Shown here in pieces: positions 1-9,838 of a stretch of 64,000 nt of DNA. Every line of letters starts with the position of its first letter. Positions within the stretch are counted from its first letter, which is position 1. This DNA comes from Pseudomonas sp. GM80 (GTDB taxonomy: Bacteria; Pseudomonadota; Gammaproteobacteria; Pseudomonadales; Pseudomonadaceae), in assembly GCF_000282515.1 (NCBI RefSeq), contig NZ_AKJD01000154.1:1-64000 (forward strand), given 5' to 3'. The notes below the pieces were generated by a model. That model ran no database searches. It was given only the letters and a program-made list of their open reading frames with translations, and was not told the DNA's origin. The translations under genes were made by a program, and so were the position numbers.

Positions 1-3000
1 CCGGCGGCCGCCGCTTTCCCCAGTGTTAACAGACTGGTCACAGTATCCTTGAGGTGGCCCACTGCGGCGGAGTAATCTCCTCTCCTGTCCGCTTGCGATG
101 CGTCATAGATACTTTTCATCATCTGAACAGCTACCACTACCGTACCGATGGGTGGCACAACCAAGCTGATGAGGTTCGCGACTTTCATGACGTTATCGTA
201 AATCAGCCCAGCGACCACTTCTTTCAAGCTTGTGGTTCTCTCGTCGATATCACTCAACACACGACGCACCCTCTCATTGTGAAAGGTATAGAGATCTGGC
301 AGTTTGGCTCGACTTTGCGTTTTAACGGGAGGCCGACTATCAACGGTGGCCACAATGCGGTCAAAATATTCATTGATGACCGCTTGATCTACCAGCAAAA
401 TCCGACCTGAGTAATAATCCCTGAACGGCCCGTACCGAAAACGAATGGACTGGATAAACTCTCCAACGGGACGAAATGTAGCCCGATCGGGAGCATCGGG
501 CGTGTAGAGATAATCATAAAACTCTGCGCCCAGCTTGAGACGAAATATATAAACGCCTTCCACTGTACGATCGCTTGCCGCCATCAGACCCAACGGCCCG
601 ATATTGAACTTGTACAACCCCTCGTCACCTTCTGAAATATTATCGGCAATAGAAAGATAGCCACCGCTTTCTTTTAAATCGTCAATGACACGCTGAAGGG
701 CAGTTAATATTTCAGGCGATATTCTGCCATCAATGAAATCGGAGACGGCGCTACAATGCATTTGGCAGCGGATTTTTTTTGCATGCACTGCACGCTTGAA
801 CGCGTAGCCGGCATCGCCTTTATCCAAGTACACCTTCTTAAGCATTTCGGTATAACGATCACCCGGACGAAATGTCTTGGACAGCGCTGACAAGTGGCGA
901 ATATCCAGCTCAGCCATCACGGGGTGGCCTCCCGTAACAAAGTACTTGGGATCATCTTTTGTTGCATAGGCAGGATGAGATGCCTCAAACGAAATCCCCT
1001 CCAGCAATAGATCAGTAATGCTTTTACGAAACTCGACTGTCTGAACCATGATCAGATCAGGATTAACGTCGACAACACGTCCCTTGGAACGCAATATAAT
1101 CTCGATCTCTTGCTTGATCAGGTCGTAGGTAAACCGTTCAAATGAAGGAAAACCATTTTCGCGTGCGTCTACAACCGAAAGCGCCTTGAGCTCTGTGGTC
1201 AAACGGGCATAACGCTTACGACCGTTATTTCCCAGAAACCGATAGCCAATCGGAGCAATTGTTTTGTGCAACGCAACTTCTGCACGATAAGCAATAGGCG
1301 CATAATCGGACAGAAGCTTCATCCCGCCGGCAAACAGATCAGCAAATCGGTTATCCAGTTCGTATTTATAATGCACTTTTGCGCGATCAGTACCCATCAG
1401 CTTTCCGGCGTCATTCAAATACTCCGGGTGAATCAACGTTTCAGCATAGTTTCGGTCTACGCTCAAGGCCGCTTCGAGCCACCGATTCATCTCATACATT
1501 TCAGGGAATTTTTGAAACTGAAATTTCCCCTCAGGTGTTTTCAGAAACAGCAGAAACCCGTTATGAATTCCCGCAACCATAAAAACAAATACTTCTTTCA
1601 ATGCTACCGATTGATTTTTTATTTTCAGGCCGCGAATAAGCACCGACGGATCGCCAGCCAACCCGCGCTGTACTACTTCTGCCTCCTTCTCACTGTAATA
1701 CCCGCTGTTACGAGCAACAAAAAGAGCGAACTCCATTTGGCTGTTGAGGTAGTCGCGATAGGCCTGCTGAAATCCGGCAGATGTAGAAGCCGGGAGACTG
1801 GCTACAAACTCCATGCGCAGGCTTCGATTGGTCAACCATTGCTCGAGTGCATTGACGGACAAACGGCTGCCTGGCGGTGTGCGTTTGAGGGTGATATTAG
1901 CCCTGTGACCGTCGTCATGCAGACCGACCACTAAATACTCGGTCAGTGTTCTGCTCTCTTCCTGCTCTATGGTGCGTCCGCCCACCTGCAATTTGTAGGA
2001 ACTGTGGACCTGGATCACTTCCGGATCCAGCGCTTCACCCAGCGCGCTGTCTGACCATGCAGCGAAAGACCGCAACACATAGTCCTTGAAGGAAAAACAT
2101 TTATCAAATTCAGCCTTATAGATGACGTCGTATCGTTCCATCGACTCTTCAAGTTCAGCGTAACGTTTTTGCACAACTTGAGTTGCAGACTTCAACCACA
2201 GTGGCCAATCGGTACGCTTCAAGTCGGCGAACAACCGATTGAATCGAGTCTCTATAGCGTGACGCATGACTTGCATATTTTGATTATTTTGCAACTCGGA
2301 AATTAATGTTCCAGCAAAATTCTGGCGATTTCGCAGCCGACTGGCTGCGCTTTCAACCTGGCCTTTCAGGTGGGCATCTACGCCATTTGAAATTACGCTT
2401 CCAGACATTTTAAGGCATTCAATTTCAATCGTCGGCGAGGCCTGGCGAGCTTGCAATTTTTTATATAATTCGGTGCTTCTACTAAAATATTCAAAGCCAT
2501 ATTTTGGCGTATGCACGACATAACCAGTGTCTTCATTAATCCATTTCATTTCCGAACCCGCACGTTCGGCGTTGTCCAGAACGAAACGTGGCCCTGGCCC
2601 GCCCAGATAATCCTCATCGGGTTGCAGCCTTACTTCAAAAGCACCCTGACTCTTCGCGGCGTTTAACAAATGAGCGAACCGCCCTCCTAGAAAGTCAGGC
2701 ACCGCACCGGTCATGACCGAAAGCGATAACTCAGCTGTCAATACCGAGGCGTAAGCCTGATGAAAAATTTGTGTATTGGTCAATAAAGGCGATTCAACTG
2801 CAGTGGCTTTTGCGGCGGCCGCCCAATATCCAGCGAGTTCTTCCTGGAGCGTGTTTTCGAGTTCGCCGGAGAGGCTCGACACCAGACTTTCAACATCGTG
2901 AATACTGAACTCTGGCACTTTGAATTTATCACTGAACGTGTCGGCAAGATAAAAAACTCCATCCCCACCCACGACATATCCTGGCTGTACATTATTATCC

Positions 3001-3281
3001 AGGCAGTAGAGCACCACTTCGCTCAGCGTCCCTGAGGGCCGCCGCTTGCCATCAGCCTTCAAACTCCCTGTATTAATATAGACATTGTCAATGTCCACTT
3101 TTTTGCGCCTCTGCACCAACTCGCTTTCCAGCATTTTCCTGACAATCAGTTTAACGTTGGGCGCCCCATCAACGACGGCAAAAAGTTTATTTTTCGCAAT
3201 AGTCGCCTTTTCCCATTCTTGAGCCCACGTTACCTTTTCACCTTCCGAATCGCGCATCAGACTTGTGAACATCTTGCTCAT
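1..3281 (-). CDS. Very large toxin-like protein, N-terminal 1093 residues (C-terminus outside window)
   Basis: The reading frame is open from an ATG at 3281 to the window edge with no stop, so at least 1093 codons. An AAGGAG ribosome-binding site lies 5 bases upstream of the ATG. The start reads MSKMFTSLMRDSEGEK and there is no signal peptide. Most of the protein is mixed and soluble. A hydrophobic stretch containing LISLVVPPIGTVVVAV lies about 45-60 residues before the edge and could be a membrane-insertion segment. Size, layout and context resemble the giant pseudomonad proteins annotated DUF6543 or dermonecrotic-toxin-like, but that is recognition by type and no catalytic motif was identified. 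Base composition is visibly more AT-rich than neighbouring genes, which suggests horizontal acquisition. Coding status is secure; function is not. Confidence 0.72.
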   Translation of the reverse strand, partial: MSKMFTSLMRDSEGEKVTWAQEWEKATIAKNKLFAVVDGAPNVKLIVRKMLESELVQRRKKVDIDNVYINTGSLKADGKRRPSGTLSEVVLYCLDNNVQPGYVVGGDGVFYLADTFSDKFKVPEFSIHDVESLVSSLSGELENTLQEELAGYWAAAAKATAVESPLLTNTQIFHQAYASVLTAELSLSVMTGAVPDFLGGRFAHLLNAAKSQGAFEVRLQPDEDYLGGPGPRFVLDNAERAGSEMKWINEDTGYVVHTPKYGFEYFSRSTELYKKLQARQASPTIEIECLKMSGSVISNGVDAHLKGQVESAASRLRNRQNFAGTLISELQNNQNMQVMRHAIETRFNRLFADLKRTDWPLWLKSATQVVQKRYAELEESMERYDVIYKAEFDKCFSFKDYVLRSFAAWSDSALGEALDPEVIQVHSSYKLQVGGRTIEQEESRTLTEYLVVGLHDDGHRANITLKRTPPGSRLSVNALEQWLTNRSLRMEFVASLPASTSAGFQQAYRDYLNSQMEFALFVARNSGYYSEKEAEVVQRGLAGDPSVLIRGLKIKNQSVALKEVFVFMVAGIHNGFLLFLKTPEGKFQFQKFPEMYEMNRWLEAALSVDRNYAETLIHPEYLNDAGKLMGTDRAKVHYKYELDNRFADLFAGGMKLLSDYAPIAYRAEVALHKTIAPIGYRFLGNNGRKRYARLTTELKALSVVDARENGFPSFERFTYDLIKQEIEIILRSKGRVVDVNPDLIMVQTVEFRKSITDLLLEGISFEASHPAYATKDDPKYFVTGGHPVMAELDIRHLSALSKTFRPGDRYTEMLKKVYLDKGDAGYAFKRAVHAKKIRCQMHCSAVSDFIDGRISPEILTALQRVIDDLKESGGYLSIADNISEGDEGLYKFNIGPLGLMAASDRTVEGVYIFRLKLGAEFYDYLYTPDAPDRATFRPVGEFIQSIRFRYGPFRDYYSGRILLVDQAVINEYFDRIVATVDSRPPVKTQSRAKLPDLYTFHNERVRRVLSDIDERTTSLKEVVAGLIYDNVMKVANLISLVVPPIGTVVVAVQMMKSIYDASQADRRGDYSAAVGHLKDTVTSLLTLGKAAAA

Positions 3282-3432
3282 GAAAACTCCTTGTCGACTT
3301 AACCCAGGCTACAGAAAAGCAGCCACTTTGGATTGTCGCAAGGTAGATTCTTTTTTGACTGGCGAAAACAGCCAATAGATTTCAAAAAATATTCACTTCA
3401 ACAATTGAACAACAGTTTACTTACTGCAAAAG

Positions 3433-5985
3433 CTATAGAAACCCCAATGACTTAGCCTTCGCCACAGCTTGGGTCCTGCGCTCTACGCCTAGTTTCCCAT
3501 TGATTCTCCTGGCGTGAGTTTTCACCGTATGCAATGAAATATAAAGTTGCTCGGCAATTTGCTGATTGGATGCTCCCTGGGCAATTAACCGCAGCACTTC
3601 AAGCTCACGGCGACTCAGCGCAAGTTCATGCATTTCTTCCGTAAACGGCGAATTACCATCCGTCATCACCTGCGATGCGATATTGGTATCTCGGCGTAAC
3701 TGCCACTCTCGCAAGGCCTGATGCAAGTGACAGCGCTCGACTAATAGCTGTGCCCGTTGAAAAGCTCTTTGCGCTAAAACATGATCGCCGCTCGACTCGG
3801 CCAGTTGTGCTATTGCCAACTGTAATTCAGTTTCCATGTTCAACATTCCCTTCGCCTGGGCCTGTTTTAACAGTTGCTGAACCTGAGCAAGGCCATTTTC
3901 CGCGGGCGAAAGTTTCATACAGGCGCAGGCCAACAGATACTCGATGCGCGCAATCAATTCCAGGGTGGCGGGGGGAGCCTGACGTGCATGCGGTCCACGG
4001 TAGTGGCGCAGTAGCCGTCCCAGTGCTTCTTGCGCCAACTGCGGCCGCCCCTGTTGCAACCAGAACTGGCTGCTGACCTGCAGAAGCACACCACGATAAA
4101 CCGTGTCCGGTATCTGCCTTTGCTGCATGACCCTTTCGGCTTCGCGCAAGCGCTCGAACGCCAGCGCGTAATCGCTTTTATTTGCCGCGAGTTGCGCTTG
4201 TCCGAGATAGCCGTACAACACACGCTTGTCATGACTGCGCAGGCAATCCTCAAGGCCTTTTTGAAACAGTTCCGCCGCCTGAGTCTCGTGCCCCATGCAC
4301 AGGGCCAGCCGCCCTCGGCGCAGAGAGATTCTGCCAAGCAGTGGTGTCGGTTGATCCGCCCGCGCGCGCAGCAACTGGTCGATGGCCAGAAGCAGACTCT
4401 CGGCCCGAGCCGGCGCCCCTCGTTGTTCGAGCAATTGTGCGTGATCGAGCTCGAGCAAGCCCTCGAACAGCAGCGAACCCTGGGCCCGAGCCAGGCACAG
4501 TGCCTCGCGGTTGATGGCGTGGGCCTGCTCCAGTTCACCGCACAATAACGCTTGCTGGGTCTGTCCGGACAGGCATAACAAACGAACCTGCCATGCGTGA
4601 GGAGCCAGTGCGGCCAACGCTTCTCGAAAGTGCTCGCGCGCAGGCTCCATTTGCCCTTGCAAGTGCAGTAGCCAGCCTTGTTGCGCCTGCCACCGCGCAA
4701 GTAATTGCTGCTCGAGTTGAGCGCTAGGCTGTGGCATGAACCGTGACAGGTGGCCGATACACACCGCGGCGTGTTCAAAACGACCGGCGAAAAGCGCCGC
4801 TGCGGTCATCAGCCCGATTAGTTGCGGGGTGGCCAGGATCAACTCCTGCCCATGACACTCCTGCAATCGCAACAACAGCACAACCGTTTGATCCTCGAAC
4901 AGATCTTCGAGGCTCAAGTGCTGCAACAGACTCACCGCTGTCTCGTATTCATCAGCCAGCAGCGCCTGTTCAAAGGCGGCGCGCCAATCCTGGGCAGCGG
5001 TAAACCACTGGCAGGCACGCCGATGCCATGAGCGTCCGGCAGGCCAGTGTTCTTCACACATGATGCGAGACAATGGCGCGAATACTTGCAACCAGTCCGC
5101 AGACTCATGCCACGGCTCGATAAAGCAGCCAAGGACTTGCAACGCGCTCAAGAGCGGCGCGCCCTCACCGGCACCAAACAAGTGTTCACACAGCTCGGTG
5201 TTGAAGCGCGGTAAATGCGCCAGTACACGCCATGCCTCAGCCTGCTCCGGAGTAAGGCCGCTGAACAGTTCGTGCTGCAGATAGTCCAGCAGCGTGTCGA
5301 CGCGTTGCCGGGGGAGAATGCCTTGCGACTCATTGCATTTTTGCAACAGCGCCATACGTGCCCCGGCGCACCAGCCGCCGGTGCGCTGGACAATCCGAGT
5401 GGCGACACTGCCAGCCTGTTCCGGCGGCAAGTGGCGCAACGCTCCGGCGACCTCCTCGTGTGTAAGTGCCAGCGTCGCCTGTTCACACTCGTACAACTCA
5501 TCATTGAGCAAAAGCCGCGGCCAATTGCATTGCGGACGACGTCGGGTGCTCACCCACCAGGTCAGTGCTGGACTGCTGACTGCCAGCAGGCGATCAAGCA
5601 AGGCATCCAGCAGCGGATCCGGCAAACGGCAGTAGTCGTCGATAAACAGCCAGGTGGGTCTGGACCAGAACGTCAGCATCGCGATCAACCCGGCCTCATC
5701 AATGCTTTCGGGCAGCCCCAGCGCATGCGCCAGTCGCTGGCATAGCTGCATGCGGTTCAACATGACGCCAGCCAACGGCAACCAGGCCCGTTCACATGAT
5801 GCTGGCGCCTGCAAAAAGCATTCGGTGAGTAACGCAGTTTTACCACTGCCGGCGGGTGCGCAGACGAGCCGGACTCGCGCCATTGAATCAAGCAATGGCT
5901 GGCTCAATCGAAGACGCGGCTGATGATGGGAAGAAAGCCTGGGGAAAAATCCGCGGCGATCCAGGCAAGAAGTCATGGCAGTCAT
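3433..5985 (-). CDS. MalT-type (LAL) LuxR-family transcriptional regulator
   Basis: Large ATP-binding LuxR regulator, about 850 residues. A Walker A motif APAGSGKT lies about 45 residues from the start, a long helical TPR-like middle follows, and a C-terminal LuxR helix-turn-helix (LSRRELEVLRLIAQGASNQQ and following) ends the protein. MalT-class proteins are activated by ligand plus ATP and bind DNA as oligomers. I chose the ATG at 5985 (MTAMTSCLDRRG) because AAAAGG lies upstream; an in-frame GTG at 6012 and an ATG at 5976 are alternatives. It follows the DUF1302/DUF1329 pair on the same strand and may control it. The toxin-like gene lies 151 bases downstream on the same strand. The inducer cannot be deduced. 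Confidence 0.9.
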   Translation of the reverse strand: MTAMTSCLDRRGFFPRLSSHHQPRLRLSQPLLDSMARVRLVCAPAGSGKTALLTECFLQAPASCERAWLPLAGVMLNRMQLCQRLAHALGLPESIDEAGLIAMLTFWSRPTWLFIDDYCRLPDPLLDALLDRLLAVSSPALTWWVSTRRRPQCNWPRLLLNDELYECEQATLALTHEEVAGALRHLPPEQAGSVATRIVQRTGGWCAGARMALLQKCNESQGILPRQRVDTLLDYLQHELFSGLTPEQAEAWRVLAHLPRFNTELCEHLFGAGEGAPLLSALQVLGCFIEPWHESADWLQVFAPLSRIMCEEHWPAGRSWHRRACQWFTAAQDWRAAFEQALLADEYETAVSLLQHLSLEDLFEDQTVVLLLRLQECHGQELILATPQLIGLMTAAALFAGRFEHAAVCIGHLSRFMPQPSAQLEQQLLARWQAQQGWLLHLQGQMEPAREHFREALAALAPHAWQVRLLCLSGQTQQALLCGELEQAHAINREALCLARAQGSLLFEGLLELDHAQLLEQRGAPARAESLLLAIDQLLRARADQPTPLLGRISLRRGRLALCMGHETQAAELFQKGLEDCLRSHDKRVLYGYLGQAQLAANKSDYALAFERLREAERVMQQRQIPDTVYRGVLLQVSSQFWLQQGRPQLAQEALGRLLRHYRGPHARQAPPATLELIARIEYLLACACMKLSPAENGLAQVQQLLKQAQAKGMLNMETELQLAIAQLAESSGDHVLAQRAFQRAQLLVERCHLHQALREWQLRRDTNIASQVMTDGNSPFTEEMHELALSRRELEVLRLIAQGASNQQIAEQLYISLHTVKTHARRINGKLGVERRTQAVAKAKSLGFL

Positions 5986-6073
5986 CGGGTCAGCCTTTTT
6001 ATCGTTATGCACTCACCCTAGCCCTCTGCAGGCACCTTGTTGACGAGTATTCAGCGCGCTGATTGGCACCCAT

Positions 6074-6101
6074 AAAAAAGGCGACCGGGTGGTCGCCTTT
6101 T
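6074..6101 (-). terminator. Rho-independent terminator of the DUF1329 gene
   Basis: A 10-bp stem (6077-6086 with 6091-6100) has loop GGGT. On the minus strand it is followed by a run of T (complement of the A tract 6074-6079). It sits just after the DUF1329 stop, so it separates that operon from the LuxR gene downstream. Confidence 0.85.
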
Positions 6102-6123
6102 GCCTTCCAATGTATCCAGAACT

Positions 6124-7491
6124 TTACCGCACGCCTTCGGCGCGCAAGGCCGATGGTGTGTAATCCGCCGCCTTGGCTTCGAAGCCGAATTCGTAACTGT
6201 GCTTCTCTTCGTTCTTCATGCCCAGGGCAATGTAGCGACCGGCGATGATGTCGTAGAGCGCTTCGAGGGTGTAAGCCTGTGCCTGATGCTCGTAGTGATA
6301 TTCAGAGTGCCCCTCGGCCACGCGCCACAGTTGGCCGCGCCCGTCGTAGTGATCGACCAGTGCGACTTGCCAGCTGTCCTCATCGATGTACATGTGGCGC
6401 TTGGCGTAGATGTGCCGCTCGCTTGGTTTGACCGTACCGATGACTTCCCAGACACGGTGCAATTCATAACGGGTCAGGTCCTGATTGATGTGCCCGGCCT
6501 TGACGATGTCGTCGTATTTCAGGCTTGGCGAATCGAGTTTGTAGCTGTTGTACGGGATGTACATTTCCTTCTTGCCGACCAGTTTCCAGTCGTAGCGATC
6601 CGGTGCGCCGGAAAACATGTCGAAGTTGTCCGAAGTACGCAGGCCATCCGCCGCCGTGCCCGGGCCGTCATACGCCACTTGCGGCGCACGACGCACACGG
6701 CGCTGACCGGCGTTGTAGATCCACGCCAGACGCGGCTCCTTCACCTGATCGAGGGTCTCGTGCACCAGCAGCACGTTACCGGCCAGACGTGCTGGCGCGG
6801 TCACCGACTGTTTGAAAAAGGTCAGCACGTTGGCGGCTTTTTCCGGATCGATATCCTTGATCAATTGCGGCACGGCGATCTCTTCCTCGAAGCGGATCGG
6901 CGTGTAGCTGCCGTTGGTCTGCGGGGTCACCTGAGTGATGATGCGTTTGACGTTGCCGCCGTGATAACGGGTGATGTGGTTCCACAACACTTCGACGCCG
7001 TTCTTCGGAATCGGAAACGCGTAGTAGCGATTGCCGGTGAAATTGGCCAGGCCATTACCGTCGTTGATCGTGGTCACATTGAGCGCGCTGCGCTTGGCCG
7101 ATTCGTAGATTTCCGGCGGTACGGCGACGGTGCGGTGGGTGGTGTAAACCGGAATTTTGTAGGTTTGCGGGTAACGCTTGAACATCGCCACCTGACCTTC
7201 AGACAGCTTGTCCTTGTACTTGTCGACGTTGGCCGGGGTGATGGTGAACAACGGTTTCTCGTTGGCGAACGGGTCGGCGAGGAAACCTTTGCTGTCCACC
7301 GCGGCGGCGTTTTTCGGGATACCGCCGGCCCACGCCGGAATCGAGCCATCGGCGTTGCCGGCCTTTTCGGCGCCGAGCGGGGTCAGGCTGGTGCCGAGTT
7401 TGTTCGCTTCATCCGGCGACACTGCCGCCATCACGTTGGCCGCCAGCACACTCAGGGCCAGCACACCACATTGCAGAATCATTTTGCGCAT
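6124..7491 (-). CDS. DUF1329 family periplasmic protein
   Basis: About 455 residues with a clear Sec signal peptide (MRKMILQCGVLALSVLAANVMA) and then a DUF1329 body. The family has a LolA-like fold and is almost always encoded next to DUF1302 proteins, as here; a role in trafficking hydrophobic molecules at the outer membrane is the usual guess, without a defined substrate. I preferred the ATG at 7491 over the one at 7500 because the AAGGA sequence then has proper spacing. It lies 23 bases downstream of the DUF1302 stop, so the two genes form an operon. Family assignment is firm; function is inferred. Confidence 0.92.
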   Translation of the reverse strand: MRKMILQCGVLALSVLAANVMAAVSPDEANKLGTSLTPLGAEKAGNADGSIPAWAGGIPKNAAAVDSKGFLADPFANEKPLFTITPANVDKYKDKLSEGQVAMFKRYPQTYKIPVYTTHRTVAVPPEIYESAKRSALNVTTINDGNGLANFTGNRYYAFPIPKNGVEVLWNHITRYHGGNVKRIITQVTPQTNGSYTPIRFEEEIAVPQLIKDIDPEKAANVLTFFKQSVTAPARLAGNVLLVHETLDQVKEPRLAWIYNAGQRRVRRAPQVAYDGPGTAADGLRTSDNFDMFSGAPDRYDWKLVGKKEMYIPYNSYKLDSPSLKYDDIVKAGHINQDLTRYELHRVWEVIGTVKPSERHIYAKRHMYIDEDSWQVALVDHYDGRGQLWRVAEGHSEYHYEHQAQAYTLEALYDIIAGRYIALGMKNEEKHSYEFGFEAKAADYTPSALRAEGVR

Positions 7492-7514
7492 TGCAGTCAT
7501 CCTTCTCGGGCAGA

Positions 7515-9308
7515 TCAGAAGTTCACGCCGAAGCTCAGGGCCACGAAGTCACGGTCTTCGAGGACGTTGTAATCACCGCCGAAGAAGTCGGTGTAACTGA
7601 GGCTCGCGGTGTAGGTGTTGCGGTAGTCGGCATCGACGCCGACGCTGATCGCTTTCGCGCCTTCGTTGAACAGGCCGTTGGGCCCGTAACCGGCGACGTC
7701 ATGCGACCACGACAAGTTGGGTTTGAAGTTGATCCCGCCGACCACGTTGGCGTAATCGAGGATCGCCCGGGCGCGGTAGCCCCACGAAGTTGAAGTGACG
7801 AAACCGTCGGTGTCGCCGCCGAAACCGTACTGGCCGTACACCGAGTCGCGGCCATAACGCAGTTGACTGCGCGGCTCCAGTCCGCCGACATGCACCACCG
7901 CCGCTTCGCCGACCACGGTCAGACGTTCTGCGCCCAAGACCTGATCGAAGAAGTGCGTGAGGGTGCTCTGGATTTGCGTGACTTCCTTGCGGCGGTAGCC
8001 CTTGTTGTCCGCGCCCGGCGACGTCGTCAGCGGCGAGGCCGCACCGCCGGCAATCGGGTTGAGCAGCGCCAGCGTCAGATCGTTGGTGTTGACCTGCACC
8101 GGCGCGTTTGGCCGGTAGCTGACCTCACCAGTCCACGCAGTACCGGTTGGCAGGGTGGTGGAGAAACTCGCGCCATACAGGCGAATGTCTTCCGGGTATT
8201 CGAGGTAGTACTGGCCGCGCCCGAGCATCACGCTCTGCGCCAGACCCGAGCCGCTGCCAGGCGCCAGACCGTTGGCAATACCGACCATCCCCGGCAACGC
8301 CGCAAGTGTCGAAAGCCCCGCCGTGGTGGTGCCCACCGTTGGCGTGCGGCTGTGATAGTTCATGAAATAGAGGCCGTATTCGGTGTCCTCGCCGAGCCAG
8401 CGCAGCGCCGTGCCCCACTGCCCGGAATCGCGCGCGTCGCGGTCGCCGCCCCGAGGGATCACCACCCCTTCGCGAGTGACCTGAATGCCCTGACCGAAGG
8501 CCTGGGTCAGCGGCACCAACGGCGCGATTGCCGGATTGCCAACGGTGTAGCCGTTGTTGCAACCATCCGCCGCCACATCGACACCGAAGAACGTGCCGCA
8601 GTTGTCGAGAACGGTCTGATCCCACTCCAGTTGATAGAAGCCCTCAACCGTCAGCTGATCCGTCAGGCCTTGCGAACCGAACAGCATGTTCACCGGAATC
8701 AGGCCTTCCTTGATCTCGGCACCGGGACGGCGAAATGCGGAAACGTCGATCGGGTTGATGCTGTTGATCGAGTTGCCGATGAACGTACTTTCGCCCCAGC
8801 TCACCACCTGCTTACCGGCGCGCACAGTGCCCGGCAAATCAGCGATGGAATAGTTGTGATAGACGAAGGCATCGAGAATCTGCGCGCCGGACGACTTGGC
8901 GCCTTCCTTGCGACCGCTGTCGCTGATTTGCTTGAACTCGCGGTCTTCGTCCTTGAGCTCGAAGTCGTACCAATACTTGCCGCGCACAAACACACCGGTG
9001 TCGCCGTACTTCAGTTCGAGGTCGTGAATGCCTTTGAAGATCTTCGAAAAGGTCTCGCCTTTCTTGAAGTTCAGGCGCCCGTCATCACCCGTGGAAGATT
9101 GCCCGGTGCCGCCGTTGACCGTGCCGACCAGCGACTTGTCGGCATCGCGCAGGCCCCAGCTCGCACCGATCGACAGCGACGAGTCGAACGTCCCTTCGAT
9201 TTCGCCGATGTTGAAAGCGACCGCTTGCGCCTGGGCACAGCAACCCAGAGCCACCGCAGCGGCCAGCGCTTGCGGCGTGAAGATGGCGCGCATTGTTGTT
9301 TTTGTCAT
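7515..9308 (-). CDS. DUF1302 family outer-membrane beta-barrel-like protein
   Basis: 597 residues from ATG 9308 (MTKTTMRAIF), with a GGGGAAG ribosome-binding site. The upstream reading frame extends to 9527 but has no recognisable content. The signal peptide is ALAAAVALGCCAQAQA. The mature part is rich in alternating strands and ends in the aromatic SFGVNF, a typical outer-membrane barrel terminus. DUF1302 proteins pair with DUF1329 proteins and are suspected to be outer-membrane channels or lipid and sterol handling factors. First gene of the two-gene operon, preceded by a 530-base non-coding region. Confidence 0.9.
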   Translation of the reverse strand: MTKTTMRAIFTPQALAAAVALGCCAQAQAVAFNIGEIEGTFDSSLSIGASWGLRDADKSLVGTVNGGTGQSSTGDDGRLNFKKGETFSKIFKGIHDLELKYGDTGVFVRGKYWYDFELKDEDREFKQISDSGRKEGAKSSGAQILDAFVYHNYSIADLPGTVRAGKQVVSWGESTFIGNSINSINPIDVSAFRRPGAEIKEGLIPVNMLFGSQGLTDQLTVEGFYQLEWDQTVLDNCGTFFGVDVAADGCNNGYTVGNPAIAPLVPLTQAFGQGIQVTREGVVIPRGGDRDARDSGQWGTALRWLGEDTEYGLYFMNYHSRTPTVGTTTAGLSTLAALPGMVGIANGLAPGSGSGLAQSVMLGRGQYYLEYPEDIRLYGASFSTTLPTGTAWTGEVSYRPNAPVQVNTNDLTLALLNPIAGGAASPLTTSPGADNKGYRRKEVTQIQSTLTHFFDQVLGAERLTVVGEAAVVHVGGLEPRSQLRYGRDSVYGQYGFGGDTDGFVTSTSWGYRARAILDYANVVGGINFKPNLSWSHDVAGYGPNGLFNEGAKAISVGVDADYRNTYTASLSYTDFFGGDYNVLEDRDFVALSFGVNF

Positions 9309-9500
9309 GCGTCTTCCCCGGTGAGTGACAGAAGACCCCACCCTACTGCCGCCGGCACGGGACGATAAGCGCACCAAGGAGGTATTCGCGCTGTCGCTCG
9401 AAAGGATGAATGCCCGCACAGGACGGGGCTTTGCGCGATTCATCCGTGAGCTGGATGGACGATCATCAGCGCAACCCATGGTGCATGCCGGGGCGCAGCG

Positions 9501-9523
9501 ACTGTTGCACGCCCCGCAACAGT
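9501..9523. promoter_or_regulatory. Perfect 8-bp inverted repeat, candidate operator
   Basis: ACTGTTGC (9501-9508) and GCAACAGT (9516-9523) are separated by 7 bases. The site lies about 190 bases upstream of the DUF1302 start and just before the candidate sRNA. It could be a site for the nearby LAL regulator, but no consensus supports that choice. Confidence 0.35.
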
Positions 9524-9545
9524 GCATGTCTGGAATCGCTATTTT

Positions 9546-9756
9546 TCCTACAGGCCGAAGTGCTTATTCTGAGCGGGCTTTCACGGGATACGCCGAAAAG
9601 CGCCGAAGCACTGGCCATGAGCAACTCTGGCCATTGCTGACAGATTTCAGATGAATCGACGTGTTCGGTTTATCGCCCCGGTGTTCACTGACGTTGATTT
9701 GTAGCTCCTTGATCCAACGTCTTACCTTGGCCGCTGCGTTTGCAGCGGCCTTTTTT
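9546..9756 (+). ncRNA. Candidate small non-coding RNA
   Basis: A + strand intrinsic terminator at 9729-9756 has no gene upstream on that strand to serve. Before it lies a 5' stem-loop: GGCC and AGTGCTT (9553-9565) pair with AAGCACT and GGCC (9606-9616), with a 2-base bulge. A largely unpaired stretch follows, then the terminator. This is the usual layout of a trans-acting sRNA of about 200 nt. No clear -10/-35 was found and I do not recognise it as a named Pseudomonas sRNA. The 5' end is only approximate. Confidence 0.42.
9729..9756 (+). terminator. Strong rho-independent terminator without an upstream gene
   Basis: Perfect 9-bp GC-rich stem (9729-9737 with 9742-9750), loop GTTT, then six T. 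Read on the minus strand it has no T tract, so it is not a terminator for the SDR gene. Confidence 0.85.
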
Positions 9757-9838
9757 ATGGGCGAAGAATTTTGTACAGCGGGGATTGCTGGAGGGGACGA
9801 CAGGACTCAGGCAAATCCTGTCGCTTGATGCAGTGGAA

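Larger units (their letters stand above)
9309..9838. other. 530-base intergenic region between DUF1302 and SDR genes
   Basis: No convincing gene was found; short open frames here look like chance. It contains, from left to right, the DUF1302 leader, an 8-bp inverted repeat (9501-9523), a structured stretch ending in a strong + strand terminator (9546-9756), and a stem-loop (9798-9805 with 9816-9823) at the 3' end of the SDR gene. Confidence 0.7.

Noticed and set aside
6100..7572. 490-residue plus-strand frame over DUF1329
   Set aside because: Shadow of the DUF1329 gene, which has a signal peptide and family match.
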